In this document: piece by piece, positions 57,106 to 64,000 of the stretch
Numbering within the stretch: position 1 is the first letter of the stretch
Layout of the letters: each line of letters begins with the position of its first letter
Source of the DNA: Methylobacterium aerolatum
GTDB taxonomy: Bacteria > Pseudomonadota > Alphaproteobacteria > Rhizobiales > Beijerinckiaceae
Direction of reading: 5' to 3'
Length of the DNA: 64,000 nt
Assembly: GCF_022179085.1 (NCBI RefSeq)
Contig: NZ_BPQE01000004.1
Location: forward strand, 124,001-188,000
Program-made: the position numbers and the translations under genes
The notes under the pieces: generated by a model
The model's database searches: none
Seen by the model: only the letters and a program-made list of their open reading frames with translations
Told to the model about the DNA's origin: nothing

Positions 57106-60100
57106 GTGAGTCGAGTACCTCCCGAAAAAATGCCTCCCCTTGCGTCGCGGCCAGAGTCCGGCCAACTCCTCCGGCTCCCGAAGCCGGCGGGCGGACTGCA
57201 TCCCTTGTACCTACTGACCGACATCGCGATCTCGAACTGGTACCTGATCCGCCGCGAGCAGATCCGCATCCGCGGCGCGGCGGCGCTGGTCGGTCCGACG
57301 GGCGCGGGCAAGTCCACGATCTTCGATGCGGTGGGCACGGTGCTCGCGGGCAACAACGCGAGCCGGCTGGCGCTGAACGCCTCGGCCTCGGGGCGCAGCG
57401 CGCGGACGGTGCGGGACTATTGCCTCGGCTGGATCAGCGACCCTGCCGAGGGCGGGCGTCCGACGCGGGAAGCCTGCGAGACGATCCTCGCCCTGACCTT
57501 CGAGAACCCCTCCTCCGGCCGGGTGGTGACGGCGGGCCTCGCCCTCGCGGCGCGGGCGGAGGAAGCCAAGGAAACGGTCCTCTCCCGCTTCATCGCCATC
57601 GGCCACCGCTTCGCCATCGCCGACTACGCCCGCACCACCGATACGGGGACCTTCACCGCCCCGTGGTCGGAGATCGCCGCCGACCTGAAGGCCAAGGCCG
57701 AGAGCTTCACGGAGTACCGCACCTCTGGCGAGCGCTTCACCGCCGACCTGCTCTCGGCCCTGCGCGAGGGCGCGCCGCCGCCGGAGCCGCGCCACTTCCT
57801 GCGCAGCTTCGCCAACGCCGTCGCCTTCAAGCCGATCTTCGACACCAGCGCCTTCGTGCGGGCCTTCGTCCTCGACCCCGAGCCCCTGAACGTCGACCGG
57901 GTGCGCCAGTCCATCGCCACCTGGAAGTCGCTCCTCGACACGCTGGGCGAACTCGAAACCCGGCTCATCCGCCTGAAGCGCCTGCGGGACCGCTACGACT
58001 CCTGGGGCGAGGCGGTGGTCGCCGCCTCGGAGCACGAGCTGAAGGGCGCCATCGCCGAGTTACGCCGCCGCAGCCTCGACCTCGCCGCCGTCCGCGCCCG
58101 CCTACGGGAGGGGTCCGACACCCTGCGCCTTGCCCGCGAGCGGGTCTCCGACAGCCGGGGCTTCGTCCGCGACATCGACCGGGAGATCGCGGAGAAGAAG
58201 GCGCTGAAGGCCGGCAGCGCAGTGGGCGACCGCCTCGCCGCCGCCGATCTCGGCCTCTCCATGCTGGACCGGGACCGGAAGGAATTCGCCGCCCGCGTCG
58301 CGGACCTCGTCGGCCTCGTCGGACAGATGGCGCGGCTCCAGGCGGTGGTGCCGGTGCTGCGGCCCGTGGCGCCGCAGGCCGCGCGGCTCGCCGAAGCCTG
58401 CGCCCGGGCGGCCCTCCGCAAGGAGTCGCCCCCCGCCGACATCCTGAGGACCGACGGCGCGCTCGCCGAACTGGTCGAGGGCCTGTCCCGGCTGACTCCC
58501 TTCGACGAGGCGCTGGAGCGGGCGGCGGAGGACGCGGCGTTGAAGGCCCGCAGCGCCGAGGCCGAGGCCGAGCGGACCGCACCCCGTCCCGGCGCCGGCA
58601 CCGGCGTGCGGCTCGCCTCCGACACCCTGGCCTTCCGCGCCGAACTCGATCGCAAGGGGATCGACTCGGTCGCAATCTGCGAATGCGCCGAGATCACCGA
58701 CCCGACCTGGGGGCCGGCCCTGGAAGCCCTGCTCGGCCGCGCCCGGGAGGCGCTGATCGTGGAGCCGAACCGGCTGGAGGACGCCTTCTCCGTCCTCCAG
58801 GCGGGACGGGACCGCTTCCACCGCTGCATCCTCGTCAAGACCACCGACACCGCCCGCCAGCGCGCCCGCTACGACGACGACGGCGCGATGTCGGTGATCG
58901 CCACGGACGATCCCCATGCCCGCGCCTTCCTCGGCGTGCGGATCGGCGGCTACGACCTCGCCCGCAACGATGCGGAACTCGCCCACCTTTCCCGCGCCGT
59001 GGCGCCGAGCGGCCGCACCACCGCCGGGATGGCCTATTCCGTCACGCGGGGCGTCGATCTGATGATGACCCGCGGCCATCGCGGGCCGACGCCGGAGAGC
59101 CGCCGCCTGCACGAGACCGCCGCCGCCGAGGCCCGGCGGCTGCGCGGCGAGGCGGCGGTCTTGCGCGAGGCGGCCCGCACGGCGGCCACCATCCGGGCGC
59201 GGATCGAGCGCGGCCTCGACGATGTGGATGCCTTGCGCGGCGAACTCGACGGGCTGGAGGGCCGCCGCCGCTCCCTCACCACCGAGCGGGCCGAGATCGA
59301 GAAGCGCGACACGGCGGGGCTCGACGCCGAGATCGCGGCGCTGAACGCCGAGCGCGTCGCCTACCTGCGTGAACTCTCGGAGGAGCTGGAGCCGAAGCTT
59401 GACCGGCTGCTCGCCGACGAGGCGGCCTTGGGCGCCCGGCTCGGCACCGTCCGCGAGGCGGCCCGCGCCGCCTTCGCCGCGCGGCGGGCGGCATTGCGCC
59501 AGTGCCAGGGGGGCGATGCCGCCCGGGTCCGGGTGGCCCGGATGGAGGTGTTCGACCCGGCGGTCATCGTCGCCGCCCGGCGGGCGCTGGCGGGGCTGGA
59601 CGCCAAGGCCGCCGGGGCGCTCGCCGCCTCGGAGCGGACGCTGGCCCGCGAGGCGGCGGACGCGGCCCGCTCCCACGGCCGCATGGCCGAGCGGGAGTTG
59701 GCCGAGGCCTGCGCGACATGGCGGATCGAGAACCCGCTCCGCGCCGGCGATGTCGCGGCCATCGAGGGCTATGCCTGGGTGAAGCGCGAGTACGAGGCGG
59801 TGGAGGGCCACGAGCTGCGCCGCTACCGCGATCAGGCCGCCCGCGCCGAGGCCGAGATGCGCCGCCTTATGACCGAGGACCTCTTGGCCCGCCTCGCGGA
59901 CCGGTTCGAACGGGTCCATACCCGCCTCGCGGCCCTCAACGAGCGGCTGTCCGCTCGCTCCTTCACCGGCCAGACCTACGCCTTCGAGGCAGCGGTGGAC
60001 CGGCGCTACGCGGCGGTCCACGCCCTGGCCGTCGAGGCCGCGCGCTCGCCGGAGGCGGCCCAGGCGCTGCTGTCGGGTGAGGTCGAGGGCTCCATGGCCT

Positions 60101-60642
60101 CGGCGCTCGCCGAGATCACCGCCCTCATCGCGGGCGAGGAGGATGCGAGCCGGCTCGCCGACTACCGCAACTACTTCGTCTACGAGATCGGGATGAAGGA
60201 CAAGGCGGGCAACCGCACCACCATGTCCGCCCGCGCCCTGCGCGGCTCCGGCGGCGAGGCGCAGGCGCCGTTCTACGTCGCCATCGCGGCCTCGCTGGCC
60301 AGCGCCTACTACCCCGGCGACCGGCCGGGGGCGGAGCATCCGGGGCTTGGGCTGTGCCTGCTGGACGAGGCGTTCTCGAAGCTCGACGTGCGCAACAGCC
60401 AGGCCCTGGTCGACCTTTACCGCGCCTGGGGCCTGCAGTTGCTGATCGCCGCGCCCGAGGACAAGCGCACCACGCTCACCGAGGTGATGGACACCATCGT
60501 CACGGTCTACAAAAGTCCGGACCTGTCATCGGTCAGGATCGAATCCGAGCATCCGCTGGAGGCGGCGCGCCGGGCGCTGCACGCCATCAACCCCGACCAC
60601 CGGGGGATCGAGGGGTTCCGCCGGCGGGACGCGGCGGAATAG
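57106..60642 (+). CDS. jetC: JetC/MksB-like SMC-family ATPase
   Basis: 1178 aa. Walker A GPTGAGKST at residues 63-71; long coiled coils between about 280 and 980, broken by a hinge-like region near 480-600; ABC-like signature SGGEAQAPFYVA; Walker B GLCLLDEAF (Asp1087, Glu1088). This is the ATPase of Wadjet/MksBEF-like complexes, which extrude DNA loops. GTG 57106 is used; ATG 57130 nearer the conserved LYLLTDIAISNWYLI is a good alternative. No jetD (nuclease) gene follows: a REP-like hairpin and an unrelated small gene come next. Confidence 0.87.
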   Translation: MSRVPPEKMPPLASRPESGQLLRLPKPAGGLHPLYLLTDIAISNWYLIRREQIRIRGAAALVGPTGAGKSTIFDAVGTVLAGNNASRLALNASASGRSARTVRDYCLGWISDPAEGGRPTREACETILALTFENPSSGRVVTAGLALAARAEEAKETVLSRFIAIGHRFAIADYARTTDTGTFTAPWSEIAADLKAKAESFTEYRTSGERFTADLLSALREGAPPPEPRHFLRSFANAVAFKPIFDTSAFVRAFVLDPEPLNVDRVRQSIATWKSLLDTLGELETRLIRLKRLRDRYDSWGEAVVAASEHELKGAIAELRRRSLDLAAVRARLREGSDTLRLARERVSDSRGFVRDIDREIAEKKALKAGSAVGDRLAAADLGLSMLDRDRKEFAARVADLVGLVGQMARLQAVVPVLRPVAPQAARLAEACARAALRKESPPADILRTDGALAELVEGLSRLTPFDEALERAAEDAALKARSAEAEAERTAPRPGAGTGVRLASDTLAFRAELDRKGIDSVAICECAEITDPTWGPALEALLGRAREALIVEPNRLEDAFSVLQAGRDRFHRCILVKTTDTARQRARYDDDGAMSVIATDDPHARAFLGVRIGGYDLARNDAELAHLSRAVAPSGRTTAGMAYSVTRGVDLMMTRGHRGPTPESRRLHETAAAEARRLRGEAAVLREAARTAATIRARIERGLDDVDALRGELDGLEGRRRSLTTERAEIEKRDTAGLDAEIAALNAERVAYLRELSEELEPKLDRLLADEAALGARLGTVREAARAAFAARRAALRQCQGGDAARVRVARMEVFDPAVIVAARRALAGLDAKAAGALAASERTLAREAADAARSHGRMAERELAEACATWRIENPLRAGDVAAIEGYAWVKREYEAVEGHELRRYRDQAARAEAEMRRLMTEDLLARLADRFERVHTRLAALNERLSARSFTGQTYAFEAAVDRRYAAVHALAVEAARSPEAAQALLSGEVEGSMASALAEITALIAGEEDASRLADYRNYFVYEIGMKDKAGNRTTMSARALRGSGGEAQAPFYVAIAASLASAYYPGDRPGAEHPGLGLCLLDEAFSKLDVRNSQALVDLYRAWGLQLLIAAPEDKRTTLTEVMDTIVTVYKSPDLSSVRIESEHPLEAARRALHAINPDHRGIEGFRRRDAAE

Positions 60643-60714
60643 CGATCCCCGCTTTCCTCGTGATGCACAGAGGGCGCGGCTTTGCCGTGACCCGCCGTCG
60701 CGACCCAACCCTCT

Positions 60715-60746
60715 CCGTCATTGCTTCGCTACGCTCGCAATGACGG
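60715..60746. repeat. REP-like hairpin, short copy
   Basis: CCGTCATTGC ... GCAATGACGG around TTCGCTACGCTC: the right-hand half of the REP-like family folded on itself. It is in the convergent gap between jetC and the small gene at 60814. Confidence 0.65.
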
Positions 60747-60778
60747 GGTTGGCCTGCAAGGAGCGCGGCGCGAATTCG

Positions 60779-60804
60779 AAAAAAAGGGAGCGCGGTGCGC
60801 TCCC
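60779..60804 (-). terminator. Rho-independent terminator of the 60814 gene
   Basis: On the minus strand, GGGAGCGC-ACC-GCGCTCCC is followed by seven T. The stem is perfect (8 bp). It lies 9 nt after the stop of the gene at 60814-61029 and would end its transcript before jetC. Confidence 0.85.
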
Positions 60805-60813
60805 TTCGAAAGG

Positions 60814-61029
60814 TCAGTTCAGATACGTCCGGATCCAGTTCGGGGAGAGGATCTCGCCCTCCTCGGTGATGATCCAGGGCTGCTTGGCAGGGTCGCGAAG
60901 GGCGCCCGCGGCGGCGGCGATGGCCTCGCGCAGGGTGCCGTACCGCTCGGGCTGCGCGAGCGGGGCGCTCGCCGGGGCCGTGCGCCAGATCGTCAGATCG
61001 GCGGGCCGTTCGAGGGCTTCGGTTTCCAT
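60814..61029 (-). CDS. Small hypothetical protein
   Basis: 71 aa from ATG 61029, with AGAGGA just upstream and a perfect terminator after the stop; these two signals make the gene credible. Sequence: ADLTIWRTAPASAPLAQPERYGTLREAIAAAAGAL, then KQPWIITEEGEILSPNWIRTYL. Short proteins with a PWI-x-EGEILSP-like end are frequent in Rhizobiales, but the role is unknown. Cytoplasmic. Confidence 0.65.
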   Translation of the reverse strand: METEALERPADLTIWRTAPASAPLAQPERYGTLREAIAAAAGALRDPAKQPWIITEEGEILSPNWIRTYLN

Positions 61030-61423
61030 GGTCCTCTTCTCTTTCTTCCGTAAACCTTGAGTGGTTGTCAGACGCTAGCCCGCCGCGGACCCGGCCGGGG
61101 CTGCGGCGAATACCTAGCTTCGAATACAAGCTTCTCTGCGGCAGCTTTGAGATCAATTGGCGCGCCGTTCCAGGTGCCCTCCGCCTTCGGGGCGAAGATG
61201 TGGCCGTCGGTGACGATCACAACTGGAATTGGTGGCTCGATCCGCCTTCTGCACTTGCGATGATTGTCACACCCGAAACATGACCATTCCGTTAGCTGCG
61301 CCGGCGCCGCTATAGGAGCGGATGTAACCCGGTGCGTGGCCTCTTGTTGACGCTTCGAACCTGAACGCGCACTTAAGACGTGGCCGTAAGCGGCTTCCCT
61401 ACCCCCCGATCCCGGAGATCCCT
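61030..61423. other. Divergent intergenic region, possible gene remnant
   Basis: 394 nt between the small gene and the HtrA-like gene. A frame at 61065-61283 (plus strand) ends in a protein-like stretch (FEINWRAVPGALRLRGEDVAVGDDHNWNWWLDP) with lower GC than its surroundings and no clear start or SD. It may be a decayed or short real gene; I cannot decide. No promoter is clear. Confidence 0.35.
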
Positions 61424-62566
61424 GTGCCGGACCGCACGCGGCGCATCGTTTGGGCCGTCCTCCTGCTGCTGCTCGCGCTCGCCGTGGCCCAGCCGTACCT
61501 CACCCCCCTGTTCTACTCGGCGCAGGGCCCCCGGCTCGTGGCGGCCCGGGGCGATCTCGCGGAGTCGGAGAAGTCGACCATCGCCCTGTTCGAGAGGGCG
61601 AGCCCCTCGGTGGTGCACGTCTTCGCCCAGGCTGCGGCACAGGATCGCGGCCTCCTCGATATCGAGAACGAGGGTGAGGGCGAAGGCGGCGGCAACGGCG
61701 GCACGCAGACCGGCACGGGCTTCGTCTGGGACGGCGCCGGGCACGTCGTGACGAACACCCACGTGGTGCAGGCCGCCGCGCAATCGGGCGGCTCGGTTTC
61801 GGTGCGCCTCAGTTCGGGGGACGTGGTGCCCGCGACCCTCGTCGGCATGGCCCCCTCCTACGACCTCGCCGTCCTGCGCCTCGGGCGTACCGCGCACCTG
61901 CCGCCCCCCTTGGCGATCGGCACCTCGGCGGACCTGAAGGTCGGCCAGTCCACCTTTGCCATCGGAAACCCCTTCGGCCTCGACCACACCCTGACCACGG
62001 GCGTGATCAGCGCCGTCCGCCGCCGGATGCCGACGAGCGAGGGGCGGGAGATCTCCGGGGTGATCCAGACGGACGCCGCCATCAATCCCGGCAATTCCGG
62101 CGGGCCGCTGCTCGATTCCGCCGGCCGCCTGATCGGCGTGAACACGGCCATCGTCTCGCCGTCCGGCGCGAGCGCGGGGATCGGCTTCGCCATCCCCGTC
62201 GATGTGGTGAACCGGGTCGTGCCCGAGCTGATCCGGGCGGGGCGGATGCGCAACCCCGGCATCGGCATCATCGCCGGCCAGGAGGCGACCGCCGCCCGTC
62301 TCGGGATCGACGGCGTGGTGATCCTGCGCGTCCTGCGGGGATCGCCCGCCGGCCAAGCGGGCCTGCGCGGCGTCGATCCGCAGACCGGGGCCATCGGCGA
62401 CATCATCGTCTCGGTGGACGGGCAGGACGTCCACCGGCTCGCCGATTTCACCGCCGCCATCGCCCAGGCCGGAGTCGGCGCCAGCGTCGAACTCGGGATC
62501 CTGCGCAACGGCCAGATGCGGCGCGTCCGCGTCGGCACCACGGATGTCGCGGAGAACCGCCAATGA
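61424..62566 (+). CDS. HtrA/DegP-family serine protease
   Basis: 380 aa. An N-terminal membrane anchor (IVWAVLLLLLALAVAQPYL) is followed by a trypsin-like domain with His113 (TNTHVV), Asp147 (SYDLAV) and Ser225 (GNSGGP). A flexible acidic/Gly-rich segment lies at about 80-95 (ENEGEGEGGGNGG). One PDZ domain (GSPAGQAGLRGVDPQTGAIGDIIVSVDGQDVH) completes it. This resembles DegS-type anchored sensors more than DegP. The stop overlaps the next gene (ATGA). Confidence 0.9.
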   Translation: MPDRTRRIVWAVLLLLLALAVAQPYLTPLFYSAQGPRLVAARGDLAESEKSTIALFERASPSVVHVFAQAAAQDRGLLDIENEGEGEGGGNGGTQTGTGFVWDGAGHVVTNTHVVQAAAQSGGSVSVRLSSGDVVPATLVGMAPSYDLAVLRLGRTAHLPPPLAIGTSADLKVGQSTFAIGNPFGLDHTLTTGVISAVRRRMPTSEGREISGVIQTDAAINPGNSGGPLLDSAGRLIGVNTAIVSPSGASAGIGFAIPVDVVNRVVPELIRAGRMRNPGIGIIAGQEATAARLGIDGVVILRVLRGSPAGQAGLRGVDPQTGAIGDIIVSVDGQDVHRLADFTAAIAQAGVGASVELGILRNGQMRRVRVGTTDVAENRQ

Positions 62567-62838
62567 TCCGCCTCCCCGCCCCGGTCCTCGCGGTGGCCCT
62601 GGCCTGCGCCGCCACCTCGGCCGCCCTCACGACCTCACCCCCGGCGGCGGAGCGTCCCCGGCCGTCCCTCTGCCCGGACGACCTGCCCGAGGGCGTTCAC
62701 CTGCCGCCGCAGCCGGGCTGCGCGGGGCGCGATCGTCCGGCGGCCGGGGGACGGCGCGACGGGTTCGTGGATCTCGGAAACGGGACGACGGTGCGGATCG
62801 GCGGGCGGGCCGCCGCCGAGTTCGGCGCGCGCCGCTGA
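62563..62838 (+). CDS. Small exported protein
   Basis: 91 aa with a signal peptide (APVLAVALACAATSAALTTSPPAAA-like), then a Pro/Arg/Gly-rich mature part with two Cys (SLCPDDLPEG and PGCAG). It overlaps both neighbours (ATGA with the protease, TGATG with the DnaJ-like gene), so all three are translationally coupled. Function unknown; the context points to envelope quality control (inferred). Confidence 0.7.
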   Translation: MIRLPAPVLAVALACAATSAALTTSPPAAERPRPSLCPDDLPEGVHLPPQPGCAGRDRPAAGGRRDGFVDLGNGTTVRIGGRAAAEFGARR

Positions 62839-63548
62839 TGGTCCTCGCCCTGGGACTGGCCGTCTGCTTCGCCCTGTGGTGGCTCTCGAAGACGCCGGGA
62901 GGTCTCGCGCGCATCGCCGCCGCCCTTCCCCGGCACCGGATCGCGGGCTGGGCCGCCGTGGCACTCGCCGCCGGGATGATGCTCCACGGCAACCTGATCC
63001 TCGCCGCCCTGCTCGGCCTCGGCGGGCTCTGGGCACTGGAAGGACCGGTGGGCGTCGGCCGGCGCCTGCGCTCTCTCGTCCCGTCGCGGGTCCCGCTCAC
63101 GCGGGTCGTGCGCACGCGCCTGATCGCGATGACGCTCACGGCCGAGGGCGCGCCGGACGGCGGCCGGGTCCGGTCGGGCCCGATGGCGGGGGCGATGCTC
63201 GACCGCCTCGACCGGCCCGCCCTGCTGGCCCTGCGCGCCCTGTGCCTGTCGGAGGACCCGCAGGGTGCGGCGCTGCTAGAGGCTTATCTCGACCGCCGGG
63301 CGCCCGGCTGGCGTGTAGACGCTGAGCGTGATCGCGACCCGTGGGCGGGCGGCCCGGCGAAGCCAGGGGCGATGACGCAGGAGGAGGCGTACCAGATCCT
63401 GGGGCTTCAGCGCGGGGCGGCCACTGAGGAGATCCGGACGGCCCACCGGACGCTCATGAAGCGCGCCCACCCCGACCAGGGAGGCAGCGCCGAGGGGGCG
63501 GCGCGCCTCAACGCGGCCCGGGATCGACTTCTGAACCGACATCGCTGA
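62838..63548 (+). CDS. Membrane-anchored DnaJ-domain protein
   Basis: 236 aa. Two or three N-terminal transmembrane segments (VLALGLAVCFALWWL; IAGWAAVALAAGMML; ILAALLGLGGLWAL) and a C-terminal J domain: EEAYQILGLQRGAATEEIRTAHRTLMKRAHPDQGG with the HPD motif at about 216. This Tim14/DjlA-like layout would place the J domain in the cytoplasm to recruit DnaK to the membrane. It is translated with the small exported protein and downstream of the HtrA-like protease. The 96-nt convergent gap after it shows no terminator or gene. Confidence 0.85.
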   Translation: MVLALGLAVCFALWWLSKTPGGLARIAAALPRHRIAGWAAVALAAGMMLHGNLILAALLGLGGLWALEGPVGVGRRLRSLVPSRVPLTRVVRTRLIAMTLTAEGAPDGGRVRSGPMAGAMLDRLDRPALLALRALCLSEDPQGAALLEAYLDRRAPGWRVDAERDRDPWAGGPAKPGAMTQEEAYQILGLQRGAATEEIRTAHRTLMKRAHPDQGGSAEGAARLNAARDRLLNRHR

Positions 63549-63644
63549 ACTCCACGCGCGTTGCCAGGTACGGGTTACGTCGTACGCGTCACACAGCCGG
63601 GCGTTCTCTCGCGGCGCCCGGATCTCGCTTGAATCCCGAGCGGA

Positions 63645-64000
63645 TCAGCTCCGCGTGGCGAAGCAGCTGTAGCCGCTGCGCTTCAGGGCGGTGCAGGCAT
63701 CCTGCGCCGATTCCTGTTCCGAGAAGCCGGAGAAGCGGGCCCGGTACAGGGTCGCCCCGCCGTGCTCGACCTTCACCGTGTAGGGGGCCGCCTTGGAGAG
63801 CGAGCCGCCGACCTTCGCCCGCGCCTGGCTCAGCATGGAGCGGGCCTTGTCCTCGTCGTCCATGGCGCCAAGCTGGATCACCCAGGCGGTGGGCGTCACC
63901 TTCGGGCCGGACAGGGCCTTCGGCGGCTCGTCCCGCTCGTTGGAGGAGATGCGGGCCGCGATCTTGCCGAGGCTCGGGAAGGCGGGCTGGCTCGGCTGCT
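63645..64000 (-). CDS. SPOR-domain protein, C-terminal part
   Basis: The frame is open to the end of the window, so the start lies beyond 64000; about 118 C-terminal residues are visible. They contain a SPOR domain (TPTAWVIQLGAMDDEDKARSMLSQARAKVG ... TLYRARFSGFSEQESAQDACTALKRSGYSCFATRS) preceded by a linker (SLGKIAARISSNERDEPP). In Rhizobiales such tails occur on D-alanyl-D-alanine carboxypeptidases, a likely but unproven identity here. It would act at the septum. Confidence 0.8.
   Translation of the reverse strand, partial: QPSQPAFPSLGKIAARISSNERDEPPKALSGPKVTPTAWVIQLGAMDDEDKARSMLSQARAKVGGSLSKAAPYTVKVEHGGATLYRARFSGFSEQESAQDACTALKRSGYSCFATRS

Noticed and set aside
55000-61030. A hidden JetD nuclease gene
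   Set aside because: I looked on both strands between the FKBP gene and the HtrA gene; only shadows of jetABC and a 71-aa unknown are present.

Overview
The window is about 70% GC, dense in genes and chromosomal in character. The gene set suggests an alphaproteobacterium of the Rhizobiales, most like Methylobacterium/Methylorubrum. The pointers are a CIRCE-controlled groESL, a flagellar cluster (flgF-G-A-H facing fliL-fliM-DUF6468-motE) with a full CtrA-type site between its halves, a PQQ-type beta-propeller protein, a spore-photolyase-like radical SAM protein in a non-sporeformer, a JetABC/MksBEF-like SMC set, and many intergenic palindromes. The genus is inferred from family resemblance, not from a search. 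No rRNA, tRNA, CRISPR array, transposase or prophage was recognised.

Layout. 1-1745: end of a ligase-associated DEXH helicase plus the PdeM phosphoesterase. 1989-5193: a CorA-type transporter opposite groES-groEL (promoter, CIRCE and terminator visible). 5254-7183: a ParDE-like toxin-antitoxin pair whose antitoxin start is unclear, then a CNNM/CBS (HlyC/CorC) membrane protein. 7373-7527: a 155-nt MITE-like palindrome. 7528-15504: a secreted unknown, DUF3775, an App1 phosphatase-like protein, an esterase, a small unknown, priA and a SpoIIAA-like protein. 15511-18653: a secreted unknown, the cnoX-LON domain-Trm112 cluster and another secreted unknown. 18917-21882: a small membrane protein, an AlgJ/AlgX-like protein, a spore-photolyase-like protein and a 2H phosphoesterase. 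21883-26654: an AT-rich promoter and long leader, a trimeric autotransporter adhesin with exact 357-nt repeats, and a translationally coupled IalB-like protein. 26764-27933: a PAP2 phosphatase and a PilZ protein.

28097-35051 is the flagellar block. 35302-39765 holds an LRR protein kinase, DUF1192, deoB and a double-ATPase peptide ABC protein. 40077-44971 holds a SPOR-containing lytic transglycosylase, an esterase, an O-antigen-ligase-like protein and an acyltransferase. 45040-52213 holds the PQQ-type protein, an ankyrin protein, uvrB, a membrane protein/winged-helix pair and an isoprenyl transferase. 52651-54910 holds coaBC, a small unknown and a secreted FKBP. 54963-60642 is a jetA-jetB-jetC-like operon with no jetD. 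60814-64000 holds a small unknown, an HtrA-like protease coupled to a small secreted protein and a membrane DnaJ protein, and the 3' end of a SPOR-domain gene that runs off the window.

The most notable items are the JetABC-like set without its nuclease, a ~93-nt palindromic repeat family found in every convergent gene gap longer than 100 nt, the ParD start problem, the PQQ-type protein with an altered active-site region, the spore-photolyase homolog that keeps the catalytic cysteine, and the CtrA site of the flagellar block.
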